Assembly: GCA_900471605.1 (NCBI GenBank)
Contig: UCEY01000028.1
Location: 1 to 64,000 of the forward strand
DNA from: Hyphomicrobiales bacterium
Lineage (GTDB): Bacteria; Pseudomonadota; Alphaproteobacteria; Rhizobiales; Rhizobiaceae
DNA: 64,000 nt
Direction: 5' to 3'
Positions 43,510 to 54,218 of the stretch are shown here, piece by piece. The translations under genes and the position numbers were made by a program. A model generated the notes under the pieces. That model worked only from the letters and a program-made list of their open reading frames with translations. It did no database searches and had not been told where the DNA came from. How positions within the stretch are numbered: the first letter of the stretch is position 1; every line of letters starts with the position of its first letter.

Positions 43510-44013
43510 TTATTCGCGCTTCAAATCGAGTTCGGTGGTTACGATCTGCTCTCCAGAACTAGGATCCTTGTCTACGGTCTTGATACGCAGGCCGGTTTCG
43601 CCGACCTTTTGAATTAACATGGTGGCCTTGCGGTCCCCGTAGATCTCATTGGCCCACGTCACGTCGAGGTTGATCGTGTTGCCGTCGCGACTTCCCGCGA
43701 GGGTGGAAGGCTTACCCGACACCCCCACATAAGTACCCGAATAGGAATTGCCGGACGTATTGACCTTGGCTTTGAAGCCCCGCGTAACGACAACAAGGGC
43801 GCGGCATGACCCATCCATGGAAAAGCTCGATGCATCAGCCTCGGACTTCATATTGCAGGACACGCTGACGTTCTCACCGCCGAGCTTTCGGAGCACCTTG
43901 CCGCTGCCCGTCCAGTTACCTTCGATAGACTTCAGGAAATCTTCCTCGGTGGCCAACGCGCCGACGGGAATAAGCGAAGCTGCGGTCAAGGCCGCAATTG
44001 AGAACATACGCAT
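43510..44013 (-). CDS. exported protein of unknown function
   Basis: 167 residues from ATG 44013, with GAGGAAAC upstream. Signal peptide MRMFSIAALTAASLIPVGALA. The mature part (FLKSIEGNWTGSGKVLRKLG, SVSCNMKSEADASSFSMDGS, NTINLDVTWANEIYGDRKAT) resembles a lipocalin-like beta-barrel domain of periplasmic proteins. Two Cys residues lie in the middle. A longer frame to 44166 has no support. Confidence 0.75.
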   Translation of the reverse strand: MRMFSIAALTAASLIPVGALATEEDFLKSIEGNWTGSGKVLRKLGGENVSVSCNMKSEADASSFSMDGSCRALVVVTRGFKAKVNTSGNSYSGTYVGVSGKPSTLAGSRDGNTINLDVTWANEIYGDRKATMLIQKVGETGLRIKTVDKDPSSGEQIVTTELDLKRE

Positions 44014-44191
44014 CGTGAGTTTCCTCGTTTCTGATGCCAAAACCGTCCTATGTGGCGATGGTTCCGCTTGGCTGTTCACTGGTATCGAAGCTGCCGACCC
44101 GTCTTGCGTACCGTGCGCGTCGATTTGGCAACCCCCGTTCTGGGTTGGGTCTCGTCGCAGAACCAACTGGAGCGCCGGGCATTTTTATGAT

Positions 44192-44645
44192 GTCGCGAGG
44201 GCGAATCCCCCGTCCCCCTTCAGAATCGTTCGATTCTTTCTCGAACACGCTCTCGCGACGCCCTTCCCTTCGATGCGCCAATCCGCCACAGTTAATTAGC
44301 TCGCCCTCATTGACGTCGGAGGCCATACCGTCCGCGCGTTGCGTTGCTGGATACTCTCCTATCCACGCGCCCCGCCGCCCGGCGCAGTAATCACACGAGG
44401 CCTGTGTCGGGCTCCTCTTGGATCTCGACCACCCGCCCTATCTCATGAAGGTAAGCGATGATGTCATCCTTGAGGGGGCCTCGCTCGCCAAACGCCTCTG
44501 AGAGAAACTCAATCCGGGCGTAAGCTTCTGCGTTATCGCGATCGACTGGCTCGGCGAGGACATAACCGATCTTTCCGACGGCCTCGATATTGCTTCCGGC
44601 CTCAATCATCGCTTCGACGAATGCTCGCACTTCATCCTTGGTCAT
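44192..44645. repeat. duplicated 454-bp segment, copy B
   Basis: See copy A at 41695-42148. Here the inner hairpin is AGAATCG-TT-CGATTCT, different in sequence from copy A but still self-complementary, and the outer GTCGCGAG/CTCGCGAC stem is unchanged. Confidence 0.8.
44391..44645 (-). CDS. small protein of unknown function, duplicate 2
   Basis: 84 residues: MTKDEVRAFVEAMIEAGSNI, KIGYVLAEPVDRDNAEAYAR and AYLHEIGRVVEIQEEPD. Paralogue of the gene at 41894-42148, same length and same downstream region. I start it at the ATG matching the paralogue; six further in-frame codons lie upstream. Confidence 0.75.
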   Translation of the reverse strand: MTKDEVRAFVEAMIEAGSNIEAVGKIGYVLAEPVDRDNAEAYARIEFLSEAFGERGPLKDDIIAYLHEIGRVVEIQEEPDTGLV

Positions 44646-45047
44646 GTCCGCAGTTGAGCACATTTCGTGCGCGGCCTAACTGACAGAATTGGTAGCGCGC
44701 GTTCAGCGTCGCTGATACGCCTCCACTGTAAGCGGTGTTCTCCACGCATTGACCAAATGCTCGATAGGCGTTCCCCATAATCACTGCTGCCACATCGATG
44801 GCAAGAATGCGCCAACACCGGACATTACGCGGCTGCCGCAAAACGCCCTATTCTGGGACGTTGCAGAAATCAGGAAAAAATGTCGCTTTAATTGGGAGAC
44901 TTGCGGCAGATTCGCTATTTCGCTTCGGGCCGACCTAAGTTAAATATTCTTTGTAGGCACCGTCCTGCTGATTCAAACAACAAAGCGCGTCATATCGACC
45001 AGCACGGCCTGGAGAGGGATCGCGACTTTGCAATCAGAGGCTACGCG
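44646..45047. other. 400-bp stretch without a supported gene
   Basis: Homology to copy A fades within about 20 bp upstream of the small gene. The rest contains only short frames without ribosome sites and presumably the promoter of the VOC-family gene. Confidence 0.4.
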
Positions 45048-45425
45048 ATGAACGATATCGCCGGTCACGGTGTCCGTTTTGGACGAATTGCCGCCACGCT
45101 CCCCGTAAGGGATATGGGCAAGTCCCATGATTTTTATACGAAAGTTCTTGGATTCCAGAAGATTTTTGAGAACGGTAATCCCGTCGGCTTCATGATCCTC
45201 AAGCGCGACGAGGGTGAATTGCACTTGACCCTACAGCCAAGCCACAAAGCTGCGGATTTCAATATTGCCCACCTGATGGTGGATGACGTCGATGCGCTTC
45301 ACGCTATTTGCAAGCTACATGGGGCGAGGATCATTAAAAGCCTTCAGGACAAGGACTACGGCCTGCGAGCTTTCGTATTCGAGGACCCGGACGGGAATCG
45401 TATCGATGTAGGCCAGGTGATCTAA
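45048..45425 (+). CDS. VOC-family (glyoxalase/bleomycin-resistance-like) protein
   Basis: 125 residues from ATG 45048, with AGAGG upstream. It holds the paired beta-alpha-beta-beta-beta modules: AATLPVRDMGKSHDFYTKVL, FMILKRDEGELHLTLQPSH and FVFEDPDGNRIDVGQ. The conserved His/Glu positions of metal-binding VOC enzymes are at GELHLTL and near the DPDGN motif. It could detoxify or sequester a small molecule; the ligand cannot be told. Confidence 0.87.
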   Translation: MNDIAGHGVRFGRIAATLPVRDMGKSHDFYTKVLGFQKIFENGNPVGFMILKRDEGELHLTLQPSHKAADFNIAHLMVDDVDALHAICKLHGARIIKSLQDKDYGLRAFVFEDPDGNRIDVGQVI

Positions 45426-45434
45426 GGCTTTCCC

Positions 45435-45542
45435 GAAGCCGGGCGGAATGGCGTCTGTCCGGCTTTGCTTGTGGCCGTTGGTGATAGCGGTGAGTGTACT
45501 CGTCAGATAGGCCAAGGGATCGACGGCATTGAGTTTGCAGGT
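45435..45542 (-). pseudogene. IS66 TnpC C-terminal remnant
   Basis: On the minus strand 36 codons read TCKLNAVDPLAYLTSTLTAI then TNGHKQSRTDAIPPGF, which is the end of IS66-family transposases (TCKLN-VDP--YL---L--I-NGHKQS). Nothing of the upstream transposase remains; the fragment marks an old insertion and deletion. Confidence 0.75.
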
Positions 45543-45582
45543 TTATGTTGAACCATCGGCTCAAAGGGAGCCTCAGCTCAAT

Positions 45583-45858
45583 TTACATAGCGGCCATGTC
45601 ATCCAACAGGTTTTGCGACAGCTCGCTGATCGCCACCTCTGCTTCCTCCAGCGTCCAGCCGACGCTTTCGGCGCGTTTTGCAAGACCCGCCAACACCGGT
45701 GCCAGATTGCCGCCGGCCGCGTCAGTGATGTCATCAGGCTTAAGCCCCTTGGCCAATTCCAGAAAGACCTCCTCAAGAGCTTCCTGGCAGCCGATATCCC
45801 TGTCGAGATAAGATCCGGCCTGCCGCGGTTTGTTCAATATCAACATAGTGTTCCTCAT
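45583..45858 (-). CDS. small helical protein downstream of the GT14-like gene
   Basis: 91 residues: NTMLILNKPRQAGSYLDRDI, then LEEVFLELAKGLKPDDITDA and GWTLEEAEVAISELSQNLLD. The start ATG 45858 is one base after the stop of the glycosyltransferase gene, so the pair is co-transcribed. ATG 45846 is an alternative. No family recognised; predominantly helical and acidic. Confidence 0.7.
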   Translation of the reverse strand: MRNTMLILNKPRQAGSYLDRDIGCQEALEEVFLELAKGLKPDDITDAAGGNLAPVLAGLAKRAESVGWTLEEAEVAISELSQNLLDDMAAM

Positions 45859-45859
45859 C

Positions 45860-46768
45860 TCACGCCGCGGTCCCCTCCAGGGCGACGGGCACGGCAGCAT
45901 TCGCCGGCACGGCGCGCGGCCTGTCAACATGGGTGGCGGCCTGTTTGGCAAGATGCCGCTCAAGGACGACGAGAATCTCGCCATCGACCGTCTGGTCGAA
46001 TTTTCGGGCAAAGAGATTGGTGCTTGCCTTAAGGTCGGCAGCGTCAGTGTGCTGATAAGTTCTGGGGCGCAGCTTGATGTCACCATCGGCAATCCAGTCG
46101 ATCATCCGCAAATCGTCGCTGATAATCTCGCTTTCGATCGCGCAATTCATCATCACCGTCTGGAAGAACCCCTCGTCGGCGATCAGCGTGTTTTCGTAAA
46201 ATACCTTGTAGCGGTCCACGCTCGGGTCGCCGCAGACAAACTCGCAGAACGCCCTCGTGACGATCATCCACTGATTGCCGATATAGGGTGTGGCATCAGT
46301 CAGAAAGGGCCGCGAACGAGCCGTCCGCTGGATGCTCTGGTCCAGTTCTATGACATATTCGCTGACGCGATGCATCGTGTCCGGGCGATCCATATCCTGA
46401 TTGAGGACCTTGATGAATTCGCGGTCCGCGTTGACCTCTAGAAACGCCATGATTTGCTTTTGAGGCTGCAGCGGGAAATCTTGGCCGCTGAGGTTTATGA
46501 AGTGGCTCCACTCACCCATTTCCAGCAGGCGTTCCATGCCGCGCAGCTCTGCATCTACCAGACTGTAGCCGCCCCAGATGGCCTTCTCGCTTCTGATCAT
46601 ATCCGCGTTTGAATAGGGACGCAGGAAGTCCCGGATTTCGGTTTCGAGATCGGCCCCCGAGTTCTTGTCAACATGCACGACGTAATGGTTCTGGGCGTTA
46701 TAGATCGCCCTGAACAGGCGCTTGAATTGGTCGGGATAGCGGTGAACGAGGATCAAATAGCCAATCAT
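45860..46768 (-). CDS. core-2/I-branching beta-1,6-GlcNAc-transferase-like glycosyltransferase (GT14)
   Basis: A 302-residue soluble protein with the GT14 pattern: MIGYLILVHRYPDQFKRLFR, VVHVDKNSG, WGGYSLVDAELRGMERLL, FINLSGQDFPLQPQKQIMAF, and later YIGNQWMIVTRAF with ADEGFFQTVMMNC. Bacterial members decorate surface polysaccharides or proteins. Lying downstream of groESL on the element, it is probable cargo that changes the cell surface (inference). It is unrelated in sequence to the glycosyltransferase the element interrupts. Confidence 0.88.
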   Translation of the reverse strand: MIGYLILVHRYPDQFKRLFRAIYNAQNHYVVHVDKNSGADLETEIRDFLRPYSNADMIRSEKAIWGGYSLVDAELRGMERLLEMGEWSHFINLSGQDFPLQPQKQIMAFLEVNADREFIKVLNQDMDRPDTMHRVSEYVIELDQSIQRTARSRPFLTDATPYIGNQWMIVTRAFCEFVCGDPSVDRYKVFYENTLIADEGFFQTVMMNCAIESEIISDDLRMIDWIADGDIKLRPRTYQHTDAADLKASTNLFARKFDQTVDGEILVVLERHLAKQAATHVDRPRAVPANAAVPVALEGTAA

Positions 46769-46976
46769 GCGTTGACCCCGCCAGATACGGGCATTTCAAG
46801 GCGTGGAAGGAAATAGGACATCATCGCATCGATCCTTTCAGAATCGCGTCGGGCAGCGAACAGCAAAGCTGATCGGCCGACAGGTCCTTTGGTTCGGGAG
46901 TATGCGCGCAAGCGCGTAAAACTGGAGGCACAGGATACCACCAGACATAAATATCTATGTCGCCTCAGGGGTATGA

Positions 46977-47000
46977 AGGGCTCCGACAGATCGGAGCCCT
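46977..47000 (-). terminator. hairpin downstream of groEL
   Basis: AGGGCTCCG and CGGAGCCCT form a 9-bp stem around a 6-base loop, 36 bp after the groEL stop. There is no T-run behind it, so it may be a processing or stabilising hairpin rather than a simple terminator. Confidence 0.5.
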
Positions 47001-47035
47001 ATGTCGCAAATACCTGCGAGCTTCCCGAAGGAAGA

Positions 47036-48703
<1,668 letters not shown>

Positions 48704-48735
48704 TCATGAGAAGAAATAGAAGAAGCGACTGATGA

Positions 48736-49032
48736 TCAGGCGATAACGCCCATGACATCAGCTTCCTTCATGATCAGCAGGTCTTCACCGTTGAACTTGA
48801 TCTCGGTGCCGGACCATTTGCCGAACAGGATGCGGTCGCCCGCCTTGACATCAAGAGGCACAAGCTTGCCGCTCTCATCGCGCGCGCCGGCTCCGACAGC
48901 GACGATTTCGCCTTCCTGCGGCTTTTCCTTCGCTGTGTCCGGAATGATGATTCCGCCCTTGGTCTTGGCTTCAGCCTCGATACGGCGCACGACGACGCGG
49001 TCGTGCAACGGCCGGAAAATGGTATTAATCAT
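48736..49032 (-). CDS. groES: GroES co-chaperonin (element-borne copy)
   Basis: 98 residues from ATG 49032 with GAGGAACC upstream. [20 protein letters not shown], the mobile loop [20 protein letters not shown], and [20 protein letters not shown] are canonical. It caps the GroEL ring. First gene of the groESL operon, preceded by a CIRCE-like dyad. Confidence 0.97.
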   Translation of the reverse strand: MINTIFRPLHDRVVVRRIEAEAKTKGGIIIPDTAKEKPQEGEIVAVGAGARDESGKLVPLDVKAGDRILFGKWSGTEIKFNGEDLLIMKEADVMGVIA

Positions 49033-49085
49033 TTTGGGGTTCCTCAACGGGATCGCGGCCGAATGGCCAGTCCCGATAATTCAAC

Positions 49086-49112
49086 TTAGCAGTCTTTCGC
49101 CGAGAGTGCCAG
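49086..49112. promoter_or_regulatory. CIRCE-like element (HrcA operator) upstream of groES
   Basis: TTAGCAGTC-N9-GAGTGCCAG matches TTAGCACTC-N9-GAGTGCTAA at 15 of 18 arm positions with the correct 9-bp spacer. It lies 54 bp upstream of groES. Weakened arms suggest looser HrcA control. The region 49113-49430 behind it holds nothing else I can name. Confidence 0.75.
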
Positions 49113-49430
49113 CGTCATTCGTGCTTTGGTGGCGCTCGCAGCGGCCGAACTGACGCACCACCCGGCTCCTGCCCACATATTAGACTATCGGGTGTTTTGG
49201 CGCGCTTGGTCATTGGAGTTGGACGCGCGACCGCAAAACGATGGCGCGACCAGTCGCCGACCAGATGAGAGTGGGCTGGCTCGCAAAGTCGGTAGGGTCC
49301 TGGGACGCCCCACTTTGGGAAACGTCCTAGGCGAACGCCGGCCGTCTCCCCAACCTTCCGATTGTGTTGCTAATTGATGGGAAAGAGCGCGTGGTGTTAT
49401 CTCCGGCCGTGCGCCGGGAGGAGAAACGCC

Positions 49431-49697
49431 ATGGCATGGAAGCGACTGACGACCTACAAACCGGGCGTTCGATGGAGCACGCCCGTTGTTGTGCGGATCG
49501 GATACGGTTCGTCCGAATTGATCGAGAATGCTGCGGACGCGCTGGAACTCCTTGAAAGACGTTGGCCGCATCAGCGCGACAAACACTATCTGGCCGCGAA
49601 GCAAGCGTGTGAGGCTGCGCTCTTCCATAGTCGTTCGAGCTCTATAGCTCGCGAAGCGTTTATAGCCGCAGCCATTGAGGCATATGTTCTTGCATAA
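49431..49697 (+). CDS. DUF982 protein (second copy in the element)
   Basis: 88 residues from ATG 49431 behind GGGAGGAGAAACGCC. Family features: PVVVRIGYGSSELIENAADA, LELLERRWPHQRDKHYLAAK and AREAFIAAAIEAYVLA. Unknown function. Not a recent duplicate of the gene at 43112; only the family pattern is shared. Confidence 0.83.
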   Translation: MAWKRLTTYKPGVRWSTPVVVRIGYGSSELIENAADALELLERRWPHQRDKHYLAAKQACEAALFHSRSSSIAREAFIAAAIEAYVLA

Positions 49698-49760
49698 GGG
49701 CGCCGGGTTTTGCTGGTAACGCCGGGGTATACCCTTGCGTGACGCTCCAGCAGTTACCTC

Positions 49761-49807
49761 CCTATATGTAACATCTAGGTTGACGGCGCCTATTTGTGAC
49801 AAGGTAG
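49761..49807. promoter_or_regulatory. two dyad subsites upstream of the serine recombinase (res-like)
   Basis: CCTATATGTAACATCTAGG (49761-49779) and CCTATTTGTGACAAGGTAG (49789-49807) share CCTATnTGTnACA and each has dyad symmetry. They are 28 bp apart and end 28 bp before the recombinase ATG, as resolution or autoregulation sites of resolvases do. Confidence 0.5.
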
Positions 49808-49834
49808 CCTTGGGCCTAAAGCTTGAGGTTACAC

Positions 49835-50389
49835 ATGGCCCGCATAGGTTACGCCCGCGTCAGTACAATCGATCAGGATCTACAAGTTCAACTTGACCGG
49901 TTGCGGCACGAAGGCTGTGAGATCGTAAGATCAGAGAAAGTCTCCGGCAGCAGTCGCGATGGGCGCAACGAGTTGGCCACAGTGATTGACTTTTTGCGGG
50001 AGGGAGACGAGCTTGTCGTTACGCGGCTCGACCGCCTTGGCCGCGACACGCGAGATGTTCTCAATATCGTGCATGAGTGTCAGCAACGAGGAGCCTTCAT
50101 AACGGTTCTTGACCCTCATGTATCGACCCGCGGCGAAATGGGACACGTTATTATAACCGTCCTAGGCATGGTGGCGCAGATGGAGCGGCGCTTTATAAAG
50201 GAGCGTCAGCGTGAGGGTATTGAGCGCGCGAAATCGGAGGGCGTCTACAAAGGAGGCAAATCTCGCATTAGTCATCAAAAAATTCGGGAGTTGCGTGACG
50301 CGGGCATGGGGATAATGGCAATCGCGAGCACCGTCAAATGCTCGCGAATGCAGGTGTATCGAGTATTGGGCACCAAGCTCAATTCCTAA
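49835..50389 (+). CDS. serine recombinase of the resolvase/invertase family
   Basis: 184 residues from ATG 49835 with TTGAGG upstream. The catalytic serine is in IGYARVSTIDQDLQVQ; RLDRLGRDTRD and the helix E region GMVAQMERRFIKERQREGIE are conserved. A short helix-turn-helix (KIRELRDAGMGIMAIASTVK) ends the protein. Size and layout are those of Tn3-type resolvases or DNA invertases. Its 3' end overlaps the convergent NACHT gene by 11 bp. Confidence 0.93.
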   Translation: MARIGYARVSTIDQDLQVQLDRLRHEGCEIVRSEKVSGSSRDGRNELATVIDFLREGDELVVTRLDRLGRDTRDVLNIVHECQQRGAFITVLDPHVSTRGEMGHVIITVLGMVAQMERRFIKERQREGIERAKSEGVYKGGKSRISHQKIRELRDAGMGIMAIASTVKCSRMQVYRVLGTKLNS

Positions 50390-53300
50390 GTACTTGCCAA
50401 AGACTGGGCGGTGAGGCCGCTGTTGGTTGATACGCGAGCTCTCGCCAGCTTAGAATCACTGAACTCGATGCGAACTTCGCGGGGTAATCCCCGCGAGCAA
50501 GACTTAGGACAGCCGATAGCTTGCTCATGCGGTCTTCGTCTCGCGTCTTCATGTATCGCGTAGTCGCGTGACAGAGAGCAGGTATAAGCCACGGCACCTC
50601 CTCAGGGTTATACCACTCCGTCCAGTCATACTCGCCCAATAAATCAGGCTGCGCCGGATGGAAGGAAGAGAGAATTGCTGCGGCAGCTTTGGTCGCCATT
50701 GATAAGTCTTCCTGAGACATCAGCTCTCGGAGCTTGCTTATCTCAGGAACATAACCTTGTACGAGTTGCGAGATCCCTTCGTCTGGTGACGGCTCTCCTT
50801 CCATCCCGATTTCCATGTTTGCCCTCATGGCTAGAATATTTGCAATCCACGGGAGAAATGCCGCCTCTTCAGGCAGGCGCAACTCGAAAGGATGCACTCG
50901 GCGGCTGTACATCGAAACATCAAGGTCGGGGTCACCGAGTTCACGCACCCTCTCGAAAATGACCGCCCTCAGGTCCTCCGGTAAGGGACTTGGCAGTAAA
51001 GGGATGAGTGAGCCGAGTTGGGCGGAGTCTAATCCGCCTATAGCGTCAACGAATTCCACTTCATTCCATATGTCTGCGGGAAAGCGATCTCCGAAATTGA
51101 GTAGGTGATAAAAATGTTCTGGGACTTTTCGAAGGATCTCAACCCAATCTTTTGCAGTTAGCTCTTTCGGACTTACTTGGTACAGCGCACGCATACGACC
51201 AACGGTCTGCGAGGAAGCACTTACTAGGGCAGCGTGATTTGACGGTTTTGCTGTCCGTAATTCACTCTGCTTAAAAGATCGGCTTATTGAATTGGGAAGG
51301 CGCTGTAGCCACACAAGGTTCGAACTTATTGAAAATAGGGCTTCGTATTTTTCGCAAGTGGGCGATTGAAGATAATCAACGGCTAATCCTATCGCTTTGA
51401 AGTACCCACCGGCGCTTCGGAGCTCGTTGATTACCGTTGGAGGCCAACTAGTCCAATCACTCGGTCCCTCATAGGGTAGATGGTGAATCTCAAGCTTGCC
51501 CCCGCAGATTATCTCTCGTGTTTCTCGTTTGGAATTGCCTGCAGGGCGATAGTCAAAAAGCTGGCTGACAATTGTAGCGGTCTCCGAGCTAAACAGACCA
51601 CGCAAAACCTGCGTCGACTGATTAGCGGAAACCACCGTGGAAAGAAGACTACCAACTACATCATCAAACCGCACAGATGTATCAAGCTCTTTTAGTATGT
51701 CGCAAGCCAATCGGCCTATCCATGCGGAAATCTCTCTTTCCTCTGCAGGAAATGCATCCTCGCGAAAGAGTGCATATCTAAATGCGATGGATTTGCCTGA
51801 AATTAGCCTGAAAGCTTCGTCAGACGAGGGGTGCCGATCATCGAGCATGTCCATCAACGTTGATGCCGCCCCGAGAATTTCCTCCTCAGATTTTTCCCGC
51901 AAGGAGCGGAGGAGGAGCTCTATCAGCCATGCTCTGGAATGATCTCCCGAAGTGGAACTTAAATAGTTTGACGCCTCCGGGGTCGTTAACAGAGCCGAAA
52001 GGCAGTTGCCAAATTGATTGCGAACCCGCCGGTCATGCTCAAGAACGCCTTCGACAAGGATACGCCGCACGATCACCCCGCCCTTCGCTAGCCGACGATA
52101 TAGGTCCCGCGTAGAAGTTTGGCCCTCGTCTAGTTCTAGCAATGATGAGACTGCGCTCGAAATTTCGAGGCGACGTTCGTTCTCGACAAAGCCACTTAAG
52201 ATAAAGTGGACGACTTCGGCCCAGTGTGAATCTCCTGCAATCGTCTGGAACCGTTGAGCAACAATATCAGGCGGGGCAGCGGCAATTTCTTCGGCGGCAA
52301 AGAATTCTTGCAGCTGCCGGATGTCAAAGCGGACCGTTTCCCCATTCTCGGGGGTATTAACAAGGACCAACCTTTCCGTAGCCGCTTCCATCAGTGTTGC
52401 TACGGTTTCGGTGATGTCGATTTCTTGCAGACTGGAAACTACCTCCTTCACAACCACCTCGAAATCCGCACGAGACAACGCCGTTGTTGCTCCGCTTTTC
52501 GTTTCAGCACGTGAGTGCAATTCGAAACCCAGCCGATTATGCAGAGCACGAATTAACTTGTTTTGCGAATTCAGAAGCTTGTTTAGCCGCTCGTCAGGGA
52601 AGTCTTTATCTGCCTCTCTCTTTTTGATCACCTCATAGAAGCGGTCAAAGAGCTTCCACTTACGCTCAGGAGGACGCCCACCTGTGCGTACAATAATAGC
52701 CATAATATGTGATTGCAGTGGCGTCGTCATCAGAGACGCCACACTTGCAGAAAGAAGGGCTTGCTCCAATATTGCGATCTTTGCGGCGCTTTCTTTTTCC
52801 GCCAGCTTGTGTCGCAAGATTGGTTTCGCGCATGCAAGTGCCTTTGCTTTAGAGAGCTTAGCCAACGTAATATTGGCTGATTGAAACGCATCGAACTGGC
52901 CAGCATAACCTTGAGGTCGCGAGGTGCAGACCACCGATGCGTCGCACTTGAGGCCAACCAGCAAGTTGTCGACGAAGTGAACGACTTCATGAGCAACTTT
53001 ATCTTTGATATCTCCGGGCACTTCATCCAAGCCATCGAAAATGAAAAGCCATCGTCCAGACGAAAACAGACGCTTCAGCGTTCCCGATAAGACTTTCTGG
53101 CCAAGCTCTCCCGTTAAAAAATGCTCGAGATAGGCAAGTAATCGTGTGGATTTGTCCGGTTGTTCGCCAAACCACTGCGCATATGTTTTGAGCTCGACTG
53201 TGACAGGGATTCTAGGGGCGATTGGCCATAGCCGCAAACCAACGCCTACCTCCTTTATACTCCTTGCTAGCTTTTTCTGCTTTGGAGTGACCGAGGGGCC

Positions 53301-54218
53301 ATCCGCGGCGAGTATCAGGCATGCGCGTTGAACCTGAGCAATGAACTGGGTGATTGTGGATTTTCCTTGCCCCGGTCCACCCTTTATAAACCAGATACGA
53401 GCTCTCTCCGGGTCACGTTGCCACTTTTCCCAGAGGTCGATATCTGTTACCTCGTCTGGAACAGCTTGGGGATATGCTAGCGCCTTTGCAAGTGTTCGAG
53501 CGCAGTTGCTTCCGCCCAATGGAGTTATGAAAGGAAGATCGGTAAATATATCTTGCAAATGAGGCTTGTCGTCCTCCTCTGATCCGGCTTGCTCAAGCTT
53601 TGAATACTGCTGATCTTGAAAATCCGTTACAAGAAAATGACGTAATATCTCGTCTCCATCTGCGGCAGTGTCATTAAGGGTCTTATAAATATTTCTGATC
53701 ACATGCCCTGCTGTGATAAATTCTCCATACTGCGCTACAACGGCTTCGTGGGCGTAGAGCAAGCTAAGGATTTTTGCGCCGCCCCAGATATGAAAGCGTC
53801 TCGCGAGTTTTGGGCGGTACTTTTTGACCAGCGCTCTTGCCTGATCGAAGACGCCAGTCTCAGGTACTCCCGACGGGTCGATATTTGTTGCAACGATGTA
53901 GTTATCGGGCCACTTCCGTTTTGTTTCTGGAGCCGCGAATGCCTTCAGTTCTTCTTCCAACTGGGCCAGAAACCACTTGCCATGGTCCTTAGACAGGCTT
54001 GGGGCATGAAACTTCGATTGGACATACCACGCTCCTTTCCAAGCTTCTTTCTCGCTCGGATAATTTGAGCTTCCTTCGAAGTAGCCGTCACGTCCGCCGT
54101 CAGGTCCAGGGCCAAAGCCAGTATGTCCCGCACCGAGAACCTGCAGAGCTAATGAGTTCACAAGATGCTCGAATGTATTGGGATCGAGGCGTGTGAGTTC
54201 GAATTCTGGCTGAGTCAA
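50379..54218 (-). CDS. NACHT-type STAND NTPase with N-terminal PD-(D/E)xK nuclease domain; probable antiphage defence protein
   Basis: 1279 residues. The N terminus looks like an Mrr-like restriction fold: Glu17 in FEHLVN, Asp44 in PDGGRDGYFEG and Lys69 in WYVQSKFHAP. The NACHT module has Walker A WFIKGGPGQGKSTITQ (about 276-291), Walker B WLFIFDGLDEVPG (390-402) and a sensor-like VVCTSRPQGYAG, followed by a winged-helix region ending in DIRQLQEFFAAEEIA. About 600 C-terminal helical residues would be the sensor. This nuclease-NACHT-sensor plan is that of bacterial NLR-like (bNACHT/Avs) immune proteins. It is a single-gene unit. Trigger and exact clade cannot be told by reading. Confidence 0.85.
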   Translation of the reverse strand: MTQPEFELTRLDPNTFEHLVNSLALQVLGAGHTGFGPGPDGGRDGYFEGSSNYPSEKEAWKGAWYVQSKFHAPSLSKDHGKWFLAQLEEELKAFAAPETKRKWPDNYIVATNIDPSGVPETGVFDQARALVKKYRPKLARRFHIWGGAKILSLLYAHEAVVAQYGEFITAGHVIRNIYKTLNDTAADGDEILRHFLVTDFQDQQYSKLEQAGSEEDDKPHLQDIFTDLPFITPLGGSNCARTLAKALAYPQAVPDEVTDIDLWEKWQRDPERARIWFIKGGPGQGKSTITQFIAQVQRACLILAADGPSVTPKQKKLARSIKEVGVGLRLWPIAPRIPVTVELKTYAQWFGEQPDKSTRLLAYLEHFLTGELGQKVLSGTLKRLFSSGRWLFIFDGLDEVPGDIKDKVAHEVVHFVDNLLVGLKCDASVVCTSRPQGYAGQFDAFQSANITLAKLSKAKALACAKPILRHKLAEKESAAKIAILEQALLSASVASLMTTPLQSHIMAIIVRTGGRPPERKWKLFDRFYEVIKKREADKDFPDERLNKLLNSQNKLIRALHNRLGFELHSRAETKSGATTALSRADFEVVVKEVVSSLQEIDITETVATLMEAATERLVLVNTPENGETVRFDIRQLQEFFAAEEIAAAPPDIVAQRFQTIAGDSHWAEVVHFILSGFVENERRLEISSAVSSLLELDEGQTSTRDLYRRLAKGGVIVRRILVEGVLEHDRRVRNQFGNCLSALLTTPEASNYLSSTSGDHSRAWLIELLLRSLREKSEEEILGAASTLMDMLDDRHPSSDEAFRLISGKSIAFRYALFREDAFPAEEREISAWIGRLACDILKELDTSVRFDDVVGSLLSTVVSANQSTQVLRGLFSSETATIVSQLFDYRPAGNSKRETREIICGGKLEIHHLPYEGPSDWTSWPPTVINELRSAGGYFKAIGLAVDYLQSPTCEKYEALFSISSNLVWLQRLPNSISRSFKQSELRTAKPSNHAALVSASSQTVGRMRALYQVSPKELTAKDWVEILRKVPEHFYHLLNFGDRFPADIWNEVEFVDAIGGLDSAQLGSLIPLLPSPLPEDLRAVIFERVRELGDPDLDVSMYSRRVHPFELRLPEEAAFLPWIANILAMRANMEIGMEGEPSPDEGISQLVQGYVPEISKLRELMSQEDLSMATKAAAAILSSFHPAQPDLLGEYDWTEWYNPEEVPWLIPALCHATTRYMKTRDEDRMSKLSAVLSLARGDYPAKFASSSVILSWRELAYQPTAASPPSLWQVLRN

